A stretch of DNA of 11,795 bases from Rhodoferax sp. (lineage in GTDB: Bacteria; Pseudomonadota; Gammaproteobacteria; Burkholderiales; Burkholderiaceae_C), in NCBI GenBank assembly GCA_016463455.1, contig JAEMRG010000038.1, forward strand, positions 1-11,795, given 5' to 3'. The translations under genes and the position numbers were made by a program. Below, piece by piece: positions 1 through 6,830 of the stretch (position 1 is the first letter of the stretch; every line of letters starts with the position of its first letter). The notes under the pieces were generated by a model that ran no database searches, was not told the origin of the DNA, and saw nothing but the letters and a program-made list of their open reading frames with translations.

Positions 1-1233
1 GGGCGCAAGGTGCGGGTGTTCAAGTGCGGGCCGGATTTTCTGGACCCTTACTGGCATGCGCTGGCCAGTGGCCAGCCGGTCTACCAATTGGATTTGTGGA
101 TGACTGGCGTCGAGGACTGCCGCGCACGCTTGGCGCAGGCGGCGTCTGAGGCAGACCTGATCATCGTCGAAGGCGTCATGGGGCTGTTTGACGGCGAACC
201 CAGCGCGGCTGATCTGGCCGAGCGCTTTGGCCTGCATGTGCTGGCGGTCATTGATGCAGGCGCCATGGCCGGCACCTTTGGCGCGCTCGCATGGGGATTG
301 CAACACTATCGCCCGGCCATGCCCTGGGCCGGTGTATTGGCTAACCGCGTGGCCAGCGAAGGCCATGCCGCTATGCTGAAAAAAAGTGTGCGTGCACCGG
401 CCGACTGGCTGGGTGCTTTGATGCGTGATGACACGTTTACTTTGCCCGAGCGCCATTTGGGCTTGACGGTGGCCAGTGAAGTGGGCGATGCGATGGCGCG
501 TCTGGATGCTGCTGCAGATGCGTTGGCTGCGACGCCTTTGGGACGCATGTCGCCGCAAGACATGGCGCACTGGGCTTTGCACTTGCCCGTCGGGCTACAG
601 CCCGCCGCAAGCCCGGGCAAACTTTTGCAAGGTCGCACCATTGCCGTGGCGCGCGACGCCGCGTTTTGCTTTATTTACCGGGCCAATCTGGATTGCTTGC
701 AGGAGTTGGGTGCAGAGCTGGTGTTCTTCTCGCCCTTGCAAGACAGCGCTTTGCCGGTCTGTGATGCTGTGTGGCTGCCCGGCGGTTACCCGGAGTTACA
801 CGCGCACGTGCTGGGTGCCAACCATGCGCTGCGAGATAGCCTGGCGCAACATATCGTCCACAACAAACCGGTCTGGGCCGAATGTGGCGGCATGATGGTT
901 TTGTTTGAAACGCTGATCGATGCCGACGGCCAAAGCCACGCGCAATGGGGATTGTTGCCAGGCACAGTGCGCATGCAAAAACGCCTGGCCGCCTTAGGCC
1001 CGCATCAATTGCTTACGCCCGCCGGACTTTTGCGCGGACATACTTTTCATTACTCCACTTGCGACAGCACTGCGTCAGTGCGCCAGCGAACCGCGCGTCC
1101 AGGCCAAGATCCCAAGCCTGACGCGGGCGAAGCCTTGTATTACAGTGGATCGGTGCAGGCCAGTTATTTCCATGCTTGGTTCCCCTCCAACCCGGCAGCT
1201 ACCGCAGCGCTGTTTATCGGCCAAGGAGCATAG
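1..1233 (+). CDS. cobB: Cobyrinate a,c-diamide synthase, 5'-truncated by the window edge
   Basis: This enzyme amidates the a and c side chains of cobyrinate (CbiA type) or hydrogenobyrinate (CobB type), using glutamine and ATP in the cytoplasm. The frame is open from base 1, and GRKVRVFKCGPDFLDP is the usual sequence just after the P-loop. About 25-30 N-terminal residues, including the Walker A motif, therefore lie off the left edge, and the GTG at 10 is an internal codon, not a start. Visible motifs are EGVMGLFDG (169-195), typical of the dethiobiotin-synthetase-like ATPase half, LPGGYPE (775-795), and the class I glutamine amidotransferase half with nucleophile Cys in WAECGGMM (Cys codon 883-885). 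The C-terminal SYFHAWFPSNP carries the likely triad His (1171-1173). The TAG stop is followed four bases later by the next gene. Sequence alone does not separate CobB from CbiA, because the families are homologous. The function is secure. Confidence 0.92.
   Translation, partial: GRKVRVFKCGPDFLDPYWHALASGQPVYQLDLWMTGVEDCRARLAQAASEADLIIVEGVMGLFDGEPSAADLAERFGLHVLAVIDAGAMAGTFGALAWGLQHYRPAMPWAGVLANRVASEGHAAMLKKSVRAPADWLGALMRDDTFTLPERHLGLTVASEVGDAMARLDAAADALAATPLGRMSPQDMAHWALHLPVGLQPAASPGKLLQGRTIAVARDAAFCFIYRANLDCLQELGAELVFFSPLQDSALPVCDAVWLPGGYPELHAHVLGANHALRDSLAQHIVHNKPVWAECGGMMVLFETLIDADGQSHAQWGLLPGTVRMQKRLAALGPHQLLTPAGLLRGHTFHYSTCDSTASVRQRTARPGQDPKPDAGEALYYSGSVQASYFHAWFPSNPAATAALFIGQGA
1223..1228 (+). 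promoter_or_regulatory. Ribosome binding site that decides the start of the leaderless BtuF-like gene
   Basis: AAGGAG lies nine bases before the ATG at 1238. This supports that start over the in-frame ATG at 1145, which would sit deep inside cobB and has no comparable site. Confidence 0.75.
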
Positions 1234-1237
1234 AGCT

Positions 1238-2056
1238 ATGACCACCGGCTTTGACTTTCCTATTGGTCCGCAGCGCATTATTTGCATGACCGAAGAGACC
1301 ACCGAGTGGCTGTACCTGCTTGGTCAGGAGCATCGCATTGTGGGCATTTCCGGCTACACCGTGCGGCCTGCGCGTGCACGGCAAGAGAAGCCGCGCATCA
1401 GCGCGTTTACCAGCGCCAAGATCGACAAAATACTGGCCTTGCAGCCCGATTGCGTGCTGGGTTTTTCGGACTTGCAGGCCGATATCGCATCCACCCTGAT
1501 CCGCCAAGGCGTGCAGGTGACGATCTTTAACCAGCGCAGCGTGGCCGAGATTTTCTCCATGCTTTACCAGGTGGGCGCCATGGTCGGCCAAGCGCAGCAG
1601 GCCATGGAGCGTATAGCCGCCATGCAGGCGCAGATGCAGGCGGTGGCGCTTGCCGCTGCGGCCCTGCCGCGCAGACCGCGTGTGTATTTTGAAGAATGGG
1701 ACGAGCCGCCTATCAGCGCCATCCGCTGGGTTTCCGAACTCATGGGGATTGCCGGTGGCGATGATTGCTTTCCGGAGTTGGCGCAGCAGTCTTTGGGTAA
1801 AAACCGCATCATTGCCGATAGCAGTGAAATCGTGCGGCGCGACCCGGACATCATCATCGGCTCTTGGTGTGGAAAAAAATTCCGCCCCGAAAAAGTCGCG
1901 GCGCGTGATGGTTGGCAAAACGTCAAAGCGGTGCAACACCAGCAGTTGTTTGAAATCAAGTCGCCCGACATATTGCAACCCGGCCCGGCATCGCTGACCG
2001 ATGGTTTGGCGCATTTGCATCGCATCATCATGGACTGGGGGCGTGTGTATGCCTGA
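1238..2056 (+). CDS. BtuF-like corrinoid-binding protein without a signal peptide
   Basis: This is a 272-residue protein of the periplasmic-binding-protein type 2 (BtuF/FecB-like) fold, which binds cobalamin or iron chelates between two lobes. The first lobe shows the family pattern: RIICMTEETTEWLYLLG (13-29), then a HRIVGISGY strand (32-40) and KIDKILALQPDCVLGFSDLQ (61-80). A long helix (about 108-136) links to the second lobe, with RPRVYFEEWDEPPIS (146-160) and DPDIIIGSWCGKK (202-214). The N-terminus MTTGFDFPIGPQRIIC has no hydrophobic stretch, and the upstream in-frame extension to 1145 adds none, so the protein should stay in the cytoplasm. It sits between cobB and cobP, and its stop overlaps the cobP start by eight bases. 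A true BtuF with a signal peptide follows cobP, so this is not the only binding protein of the cluster. A cytoplasmic corrinoid carrier is inferred; the ligand is unknown. Confidence 0.85.
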   Translation: MTTGFDFPIGPQRIICMTEETTEWLYLLGQEHRIVGISGYTVRPARARQEKPRISAFTSAKIDKILALQPDCVLGFSDLQADIASTLIRQGVQVTIFNQRSVAEIFSMLYQVGAMVGQAQQAMERIAAMQAQMQAVALAAAALPRRPRVYFEEWDEPPISAIRWVSELMGIAGGDDCFPELAQQSLGKNRIIADSSEIVRRDPDIIIGSWCGKKFRPEKVAARDGWQNVKAVQHQQLFEIKSPDILQPGPASLTDGLAHLHRIIMDWGRVYA

Positions 2057-2630
2057 AGCACTAACTATCGAGCGCAGCGAATTCATCCTCGGCGGCCAAA
2101 AGAGCGGTAAGTCGCGGCGCGCCGAATTACTCGCGCAGCAGTGGCTTGGCCTGTCAGCAAACCATGGCGCCGTATTGATCGCCACCGCCCAGCCCTGGGA
2201 CGAGGAAATGCGCGCGCGCATAGGCCGCCATCAGGCCGACCGCGCGCAGCGTGTGCCGGGCATGCAAACCATTGAAGAGCCCCTGGCCTTGGCGCAGACC
2301 CTGGCCGCGCACAGCCGTCCCGATGTGCTGCTGGTGGTCGATTGCCTGACCTTGTGGCTGACCAACGGCATGATGCCCATGCACCCCCAAGCAGGCGCGC
2401 AATTTGATGTCGAAAGCCAAGTGTCTGCCTTGACAGAGTCGATTGCCATAGCCACCGGTCCGGTGGTATTGGTGGGCAATGAAATTGGGTTGGGCGTGAT
2501 TCCCATGGGCGCTGAAGTGCGCACTTTTGTCGATGCACTCGGTCGGCTCAACCAGCGCGTGGCCCAGGCGTGTGCGCGTGTCACCTTGATGGCGGCCGGC
2601 TTGCCCCTGACTTTGAAAGCCGCTCCATGA
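2049..2630 (+). CDS. cobP: Bifunctional adenosylcobinamide kinase / adenosylcobinamide-phosphate guanylyltransferase
   Basis: CobP (CobU in Salmonella) phosphorylates adenosylcobinamide and then transfers GMP to give AdoCbi-GDP, the activated form for lower-ligand attachment. The 193-residue length fits the family (about 180-195). Motifs seen: P-loop GGQKSGKS (15-22); DEEMRARIGRH (51-61), whose His61 aligns by eye with the guanylylated His46 of Salmonella CobU; the Walker B-like VDCLTLWLTN (97-106); and NEIGLGVIP (144-152). The start at 2049 places the P-loop at the normal distance from the N-terminus and overlaps the previous stop by eight bases, which suggests translational coupling. The in-frame ORF extends upstream only into the preceding gene. 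The enzyme serves both de novo synthesis and salvage, which fits the importer genes that follow. Confidence 0.95.
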   Translation: MPEALTIERSEFILGGQKSGKSRRAELLAQQWLGLSANHGAVLIATAQPWDEEMRARIGRHQADRAQRVPGMQTIEEPLALAQTLAAHSRPDVLLVVDCLTLWLTNGMMPMHPQAGAQFDVESQVSALTESIAIATGPVVLVGNEIGLGVIPMGAEVRTFVDALGRLNQRVAQACARVTLMAAGLPLTLKAAP

Positions 2631-3511
2631 AACGCTGTTACTTTTCTTTGCTGCTCGTCCTGTTGCAATCTTTTGCAGTGCAAGCGGTGGAAGTCGTGGA
2701 TGACCGCGGTTTTCGCACTAGCTTGCCGCATCCGCCGAAACGCATCGTCAGCCTCTTGCCGTCTTTAACCGAGACGATTTGCGAACTCGGCTATTGCCAG
2801 CGCCTAGTAGGTGTGGACCGCTATTCCAACTTCCCCGCCAGCCTGCAAAGCCTGCCCCAACTCGGCGGCGGGCTCGATCCGAATATCGAAGCGATTGTGG
2901 CGCTCAAGCCCGACGTGGTGGTCATGGCAGCTTCATCGCGCGCCAGCGAGCGCTTGCGCGCGCTGGGTTTGAACGTGGTGGCGCTGGAGCCCAAAACCCA
3001 TGCCGATGTGCAACGCGTCTTGCGCAAACTTGGTCAGTTGCTGGAAGCTCCCGATGTCGACAAAATCTGGCGCGCCATCGATGCCGGCGTATCGGCCGCC
3101 GCCCAATCGCTACCGTCTTCGGCGCTCGGTACGCGGGTGTATTTTGAAGTCAACCCCGCCCCCTATGGCGCGGGCGAGAACTCTTTCATCGGCGAGACCC
3201 TGACCCGCCTGGGCGCCAAAAACATCATCCCCGCCAAGCTCGGCCCCTTCCCCAAGCTCAACCCTGAATTCATAGTGCGCGCCAACCCGGACCTCATCAT
3301 GGTCGGTGACAGCAGCGCCGAGGCCATGTTGCAGCGCCCAGGCTGGCCTGCCATGCGCGCCGTACGTGAACAACGCGTGTGCGCGTTTTCAGCCGCGCAG
3401 TCCAATGTGCTGGTACGCCCCGGTCCGCGCATGGCTGAGGCTGCGCGCTTGATGGCCGCGTGCCTCAGCGAAAAGTCGCCGGACTCGGGCCCGCGCAAGG
3501 TGCAGCGATGA
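2627..3511 (+). CDS. btuF: Vitamin B12 ABC transporter, periplasmic substrate-binding protein
   Basis: This 294-residue protein would capture cobalamin or cobinamide in the periplasm and deliver it to the BtuCD complex. It starts with a clear Sec signal peptide: positive MKR, hydrophobic core, and a probable signal peptidase I site after VQA (residues 18-20). The mature part shows KRIVSLLPSLTE (38-49), LVGVDRYSNFP (60-70) and GGLDPNIEAIVALKPDVVV (81-99), all typical of BtuF. The second lobe has TRVYFEV (169-175), then FIGETLTRLGAKNI (187-200) and NPDLIMVGD (220-228). Glu88 and Glu190 are candidates for the acidic residues that dock onto permease arginines. The ATG overlaps the cobP stop in an ATGA. 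The permease and ATPase follow directly, which supports B12 over iron-siderophore as the substrate. The ligand assignment rests on this context and the overall pattern. Confidence 0.88.
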   Translation: MKRCYFSLLLVLLQSFAVQAVEVVDDRGFRTSLPHPPKRIVSLLPSLTETICELGYCQRLVGVDRYSNFPASLQSLPQLGGGLDPNIEAIVALKPDVVVMAASSRASERLRALGLNVVALEPKTHADVQRVLRKLGQLLEAPDVDKIWRAIDAGVSAAAQSLPSSALGTRVYFEVNPAPYGAGENSFIGETLTRLGAKNIIPAKLGPFPKLNPEFIVRANPDLIMVGDSSAEAMLQRPGWPAMRAVREQRVCAFSAAQSNVLVRPGPRMAEAARLMAACLSEKSPDSGPRKVQR

Positions 3512-4578
3512 ACGTAGCCGCGCTACGTCTGGCTGTGGTCTTGCTGCTGCTGAGCGCAGCGCTGATGCTGCTGGGCGTGTGCGTGGGCAGTGCCGGATTT
3601 GAGGATTTGCTCCGGCCTTTGTTGCATCCGCAGACCGACCCGGATCAAAGCGCACTGGCCGCGCAAATCGTGTTGGACATCCGCTTGCCCCGTACCATAG
3701 GCGCATGGACTGCTGGGGCGTTGCTGGGCTTGGCCGGTGCGGTGGCGCAAGGCTTGTTTCGTAATCCGCTGGCTGACCCGTATTTGCTGGGCAGCGCCTC
3801 GGGCGCAGCGCTGGCCGTAGCGCTGGCACTGCTGGCCATGGGCGGCGCTTCGGGTATGTTGGGTGGCACCATGATGAGCGCCGGCGCCACCTTCAGCGTC
3901 TATTCTGGCAGCCTGCTCGTGCGCTTGGGTTTGACCGGCGCAGCGTTTGTGGGCGCGGTGTTGGCGGTACTGCTCACGCTGATCTTGTCGCGTGGTGTGC
4001 AACACACTTTGCGCTTGTTGCTGGCGGGCGTGGTGGTAGGCGTGGTGCTGGGGGCGGCTACCCAGTTGGTCTTGTTGTTCTCGCCCGAATCCTTGCAGGC
4101 CATGCAATCGTTTATGTTGGGCTCCACCGCCTTTGCCGGTTGGGCCTCATGCGGCCTGATGGTTGGGGTCTGGTTGCTGGGCGTGGCCATTGCTTGGGCG
4201 CTGGGGCGGGTGCTGGATGGGCTCAGCCTGGGGGAGACGACTGCACGCAGTCTGGGCCTGCCGGTCGCCTCCATACGCATGGTGCTGATCGGCGTGCTGG
4301 CTATCGCCACCGGAACTGCGGTCGCGCAGACCGGCTTGATTGCCTTTGTTGGCCTGGCCGCACCGCATTTGGTGCGCTCGGTCTTGAGCACGGGTTACCG
4401 CTGGTTGATTGTGCTGGCCAGTTTGATGGGCGCGGTCTTACTCATGGCCGCTGACGTGCTGGCCCGTTGGCTGATTGCGCCCCAGGAGTTACCCGTGGGC
4501 GTGGTGACTGCGGTGCTTGGTGGTGCGTATTTGCTCTGGTTGATGCACCGCAATACGATGGCACAAGGGGCTGCTTGA
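3508..4578 (+). CDS. btuC: Vitamin B12 ABC transporter, FecCD-family permease
   Basis: This inner-membrane permease is expected to form a homodimer of about ten helices per subunit. The 356-residue protein is hydrophobic throughout. It carries the family signature IRLPRTI (58-64) and GLAGAVAQGLFRNPLADPYL (74-93), followed by the GSASGA motif (95-100). The cytoplasmic coupling region lies near DGLSLGETTARSLGLPV (237-253), and GLIAFVGLAAPHLVR (276-290) is typical of FecCD proteins. ATG 3508 forms an ATGA overlap with the btuF stop, and AAGG (3497-3500) is correctly placed before it. An in-frame ATG at 3460 would only add residues inside btuF. A polar, Gly/Ser-rich stretch (about 111-140) makes it somewhat longer than E. 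coli BtuC (326 residues). BtuD follows one base after the stop. Confidence 0.92.
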   Translation: MNVAALRLAVVLLLLSAALMLLGVCVGSAGFEDLLRPLLHPQTDPDQSALAAQIVLDIRLPRTIGAWTAGALLGLAGAVAQGLFRNPLADPYLLGSASGAALAVALALLAMGGASGMLGGTMMSAGATFSVYSGSLLVRLGLTGAAFVGAVLAVLLTLILSRGVQHTLRLLLAGVVVGVVLGAATQLVLLFSPESLQAMQSFMLGSTAFAGWASCGLMVGVWLLGVAIAWALGRVLDGLSLGETTARSLGLPVASIRMVLIGVLAIATGTAVAQTGLIAFVGLAAPHLVRSVLSTGYRWLIVLASLMGAVLLMAADVLARWLIAPQELPVGVVTAVLGGAYLLWLMHRNTMAQGAA

Positions 4579-4579
4579 T

Positions 4580-5362
4580 ATGCCAGGCCCTACTGTTTCA
4601 AGCGCGCTGAAGGCGCAGCAATTACAGGTCAGCCTGATGGGCAGGCCGGTGCTGCATGGCCTGGACTTGGCTATTGCGGCCGGTCAGTGGACCAGCATCG
4701 TCGGCCCTAATGGCGCGGGCAAGTCCACCCTGCTCAAAGCACTGGCCGGCTTATTGCCCGCTGCTGGCCATGTTGAGTTGCTAGGCCAGCCATTGCACAG
4801 CCTGCCGGCACGCACCCGCGCATTGCAAATGGCCTGGTTGGGGCAAAACGAAAGCACGGGCGATGACCTCAAAGTTTGGGACGTCGCCATGCTAGGCCGC
4901 CTGCCGCACCAGTCTTGGTTGGGCGCCTCTAACCCGGTAGACCATGCGGCAGTCGAGCAGGCCTTGCGCGCCACCCATGCCTGGGAGTGGCGCGAGCGTG
5001 CGCTGGGTCAGCTCTCGGCGGGTGAGCGCCAGCGTGTACTCTTGGCGCGGGCGCTGGCGGTGCAAGCGCAGGTATTGCTGATGGACGAACCACTGGCCAA
5101 CCTGGACCCGCCGCACCAAGCCGATTGGTTGCAACTGGTGCGTGCCCTGGTCGCCCAGGGCTGCACGGTGGTGAGCGTGTTGCACGAGATTTCCATGGCC
5201 TTGCATGCCGACACCATGGTGGTGATGGCGCAAGGTTGTATCACTCACCACGGGCCTTGCGCTGATACGCAAACTCACCGCGCCGTGGAGCAGGTGTTTG
5301 ACCATCGATTGGTCATCCATCCCTTGGTCGGCCAATGGGTGGCGATCCCGTCCAACAACTGA
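4580..5362 (+). CDS. btuD: Vitamin B12 ABC transporter, ATP-binding protein
   Basis: This cytoplasmic ATPase powers corrinoid import through BtuC. The 260 residues contain every ABC motif: Walker A GPNGAGKST (42-50), Q-loop Gln89, signature LSAGERQR (145-152), Walker B VLLMDEP (165-171), D-loop NLDP (174-177) and switch His202 in SVLHE. The length matches FecE/BtuD-type subunits. The start ATG is one base past the btuC stop, and AAGGGG (4565-4570) lies nine bases before it. The next gene, cobO, starts 27 bases after the stop. By sequence alone it could belong to a siderophore or heme importer; the cobalamin neighbours decide the call. Confidence 0.92.
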   Translation: MPGPTVSSALKAQQLQVSLMGRPVLHGLDLAIAAGQWTSIVGPNGAGKSTLLKALAGLLPAAGHVELLGQPLHSLPARTRALQMAWLGQNESTGDDLKVWDVAMLGRLPHQSWLGASNPVDHAAVEQALRATHAWEWRERALGQLSAGERQRVLLARALAVQAQVLLMDEPLANLDPPHQADWLQLVRALVAQGCTVVSVLHEISMALHADTMVVMAQGCITHHGPCADTQTHRAVEQVFDHRLVIHPLVGQWVAIPSNN

Positions 5363-5373
5363 TACTTATTTTT

Positions 5374-5380
5374 AAGAAGG
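5374..5380 (+). promoter_or_regulatory. Ribosome binding site of cobO
   Basis: AAGAAGG lies nine bases before the ATG at 5390, in the short AT-rich gap between btuD and cobO. It fixes the cobO start. Confidence 0.7.
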
Positions 5381-5389
5381 TCTACGCCC

Positions 5390-5959
5390 ATGCAAATAGA
5401 AACGCCCCCCACCGAAAAGCCTTATGAAAAATCCGAGGGCGAGCGGCGCGGACTCATCATCGTCAACACCGGTGACGGTAAAGGCAAAAGTACCTCGGCT
5501 TTCGGCCTGGCTTTGCGCGCCCACGGACGCGCCAAGAGGGTGAAGATTTTTCAGTTCATGAAAGTGCCTTCGGCGCGCTTTGGCGAACACCGCATGTTTG
5601 AACAACTGGGCATCCCTATCGAAGGCCTGGGCGACGGCTTTAGTTGGAAAAGCCAGGACCTGGAACACAGCGCGCAATTGGCGCGCGATGGCTGGCAAAA
5701 AGCCAAAGCGGCCATCCAAAGCGGTGAGTACTTCATGGTCACGCTGGACGAAATCACCTACCCGCTAATTTACGGCTGGATGCCCCTGGACGATGTGCTG
5801 GACACCTTGCGCAGCCGCCCCAGCCATGTGCATGTGGTGTTGACCGGACGCCGCTGCCCCCCGGAAATCATCGCCCTGGCAGACACGGTAACCGAGATGA
5901 CCATGGTCAAGCACGCATTCCAAGCCGGTGTCCCGGCGCAGCGCGGGATTGAAGACTAA
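5390..5959 (+). CDS. cobO: Cob(I)yrinic acid a,c-diamide adenosyltransferase (CobO/BtuR/CobA type)
   Basis: CobO transfers the 5'-deoxyadenosyl group of ATP to cob(I)alt corrinoids, both in de novo synthesis (on cobyrinate a,c-diamide) and in salvage. The 189-residue protein has the family's unusual P-loop NTGDGKGKST (26-35) close to the N-terminus after a polar leader. It continues with VKIFQFMK (51-58), the Walker B-like YFMVTLDEITY strand (113-123), and HVHVVLTGRRCPPEIIALAD (147-166), all diagnostic of CobO rather than PduO or EutT. It has its own good ribosome binding site. It follows the importer genes by 27 bases and precedes the ExbB-like gene by 29 bases. Its product is the substrate for the amidation and arm-attachment steps to which neighbouring genes belong. 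Confidence 0.95.
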   Translation: MQIETPPTEKPYEKSEGERRGLIIVNTGDGKGKSTSAFGLALRAHGRAKRVKIFQFMKVPSARFGEHRMFEQLGIPIEGLGDGFSWKSQDLEHSAQLARDGWQKAKAAIQSGEYFMVTLDEITYPLIYGWMPLDDVLDTLRSRPSHVHVVLTGRRCPPEIIALADTVTEMTMVKHAFQAGVPAQRGIED

Positions 5960-5977
5960 AGCTATTTCAAAGCAAAA

Positions 5978-5982
5978 GAGGA
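5978..5982 (+). promoter_or_regulatory. Ribosome binding site of the ExbB-like gene
   Basis: GAGGA sits six bases before ATG 5989 and nine bases before the second ATG at 5992. Either ATG could serve; the difference is one residue. Confidence 0.6.
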
Positions 5983-5988
5983 ATTCCC

Positions 5989-6504
5989 ATGATGAGTTTT
6001 GATGCCATCCTGTTCGAACTAGCGCGTCTTTTTCAGTGGCCGGTGGCCGCCGGAGTGCTGTTCAGTTTTGCTTATGCTGTTTATGTGCTGGGCATGTTTT
6101 GTATAGAGTTTGTGCAGCGGCGCAGCGCGCCAGACCGCCCTTTGTTGTTGGGTGGTTTTGGTGTCAACCAGGACCAGATGGAACTGGCTGTTCTGAAGGA
6201 ACTCGAAGGCTTGCGCCTGTGCAGCCGCGTCGCGCCCATGCTGGGCCTGATGGCCACCATGATTCCCATGGGGCCGGCACTGGTGGCGGTGGCCTCGGGA
6301 CAGTCCGAAGGCGTGGCCAGCAGTCTGGCGCCGGCCTTTGCCAGCGTCATCGTGGCCCTGGCTTCGGCTTCCATCACCTTTGTGGTCTACACCGTGCGCC
6401 GGCGCTGGTTGATGCGTGAACTGGTCATGGTGCTCGATGCTAGCGATGCACCCTTACAGGCCCGCGCAGCGCACACCCCCCACGTGGGGGTGGAGGCGGT
6501 ATGA
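5989..6504 (+). CDS. MotA/TolQ/ExbB-family proton-channel subunit linked to the periplasmic CobN
   Basis: This 171-residue inner-membrane protein appears to have three helices (about 18-40, 81-104 and 113-136). Positive residues follow helix 1 (QRR, 43-45) and helix 3 (VRRRW, 136-140), which places those loops in the cytoplasm as in ExbB. The stretch APMLGLMATMIPMGPAL (82-98) matches the ExbB/TolQ pattern APxxGLxxT in helix 2. Thr90 is at the place of the channel-lining threonine of E. coli ExbB (judged by eye). Thr130 in helix 3 is a second candidate. It is shorter than E. coli ExbB (244 residues) and I cannot find an obvious equivalent of its helix-3 glutamate. Its stop overlaps the DUF2149 start in ATGA, so the two should be made in step. 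The neighbours suggest it energises the CobN-like protein rather than a TonB system, but a TonB role is not excluded. Confidence 0.86.
   Translation: MMSFDAILFELARLFQWPVAAGVLFSFAYAVYVLGMFCIEFVQRRSAPDRPLLLGGFGVNQDQMELAVLKELEGLRLCSRVAPMLGLMATMIPMGPALVAVASGQSEGVASSLAPAFASVIVALASASITFVVYTVRRRWLMRELVMVLDASDAPLQARAAHTPHVGVEAV
6474..6492 (+). promoter_or_regulatory. Strong GC hairpin next to the DUF2149 ribosome binding site
   Basis: CACCCCC and GGGGGTG form a perfect seven-base-pair stem around a five-base loop (CACGT). The arms also contain the 14-base palindrome CCCCCACGTGGGGG (6477-6490). The structure lies inside the last codons of the ExbB-like gene, and its final G is the first base of the GGAGG site for the next gene. 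There is no following T-run, so it is not a classical terminator. A role in translational coupling is inferred. Confidence 0.35.
6492..6496 (+). promoter_or_regulatory. Ribosome binding site of the DUF2149 gene
   Basis: GGAGG ends four bases before ATG 6501, a rather short spacing. It directly adjoins the stem of the upstream hairpin. Confidence 0.55.
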
Positions 6505-6830
6505 GCAAGCGCCAGTTTTCCATATTGCATGGTTTGGACAACGAGGACGACGATCCGGTGCTGTCCACCATCAACCTTATCGATGTTTTCATGGTCGTTA
6601 TCGGCATGCTACTGATCGCCATCGTCAACAACCCGATCAGCCCTTTTGCCAAAGACAAGGTCACCATCATCCGCAACGAGGGCAAGCCCAACATGGAAAT
6701 CATCACCAAGGACGGTCAAAAAGTGGTGCATTTCAAGGCCAGTGGCGCTTCCGGCGAGGGCAACGGCGAGAAGGCCGGAACCGCTTACCGCATGAAAGAC
6801 GGCACCATGGTCTATGTGCCGGCCCAATGA
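6501..6830 (+). CDS. DUF2149 protein, probable ExbD/TolR-like partner
   Basis: This is a 109-residue protein with an acidic cytoplasmic N-terminus (DNEDDDP, 13-19), one membrane helix (about 26-43) and a small polar periplasmic domain (about 44-109). The helix NLIDVFMVVIGMLL (25-38) contains one charged residue, Asp28, in the context IDVxxV. This closely mirrors the ExbD helix, whose IDVMLV carries the proton-carrying Asp25. The domain after it has VTIIRNEGKPNMEIITKDG (54-72) and GEGNGEKAGTAYRMKDGTMV (85-104), the conserved pattern I recognise as DUF2149. No biochemical function is established for the domain as far as I know. The start overlaps the ExbB-like stop, and the stop overlaps the CobN start (ATGA both times), so a stoichiometric complex of the three is likely. 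The ExbD-like role is inferred. Confidence 0.85.
   Translation: MSKRQFSILHGLDNEDDDPVLSTINLIDVFMVVIGMLLIAIVNNPISPFAKDKVTIIRNEGKPNMEIITKDGQKVVHFKASGASGEGNGEKAGTAYRMKDGTMVYVPAQ

Noticed and set aside
1145..1237. Upstream start for the leaderless BtuF-like gene
   Set aside because: It overlaps the conserved C-terminus of cobB, adds residues unlike the family and no signal peptide. ATG 1238 has an excellent ribosome binding site.
1214..2221. Long open frame on the minus strand (335 codons)
   Set aside because: It is antisense to two genes with family motifs, its translation is rich in His/Arg/Ala without any recognisable domain, and it is explained by GC-rich codon bias.
3523..4107. Minus-strand open frame opposite btuC
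   Set aside because: The translation is a Gln/His/Arg-rich shadow of a hydrophobic membrane protein and has no independent support.
6474..6492. Rho-independent terminator between the ExbB-like and DUF2149 genes
   Set aside because: The stem is strong but no T-run follows, and the downstream genes overlap and clearly belong to the same transcript.
6416..6826. N-terminal extension of the cobN reading frame by 137 residues
   Set aside because: It lies out of frame over the well-supported ExbB-like and DUF2149 genes, shows low-complexity Gln/His/Arg-rich sequence typical of a shadow frame, and would hide a clear signal peptide at 6827.
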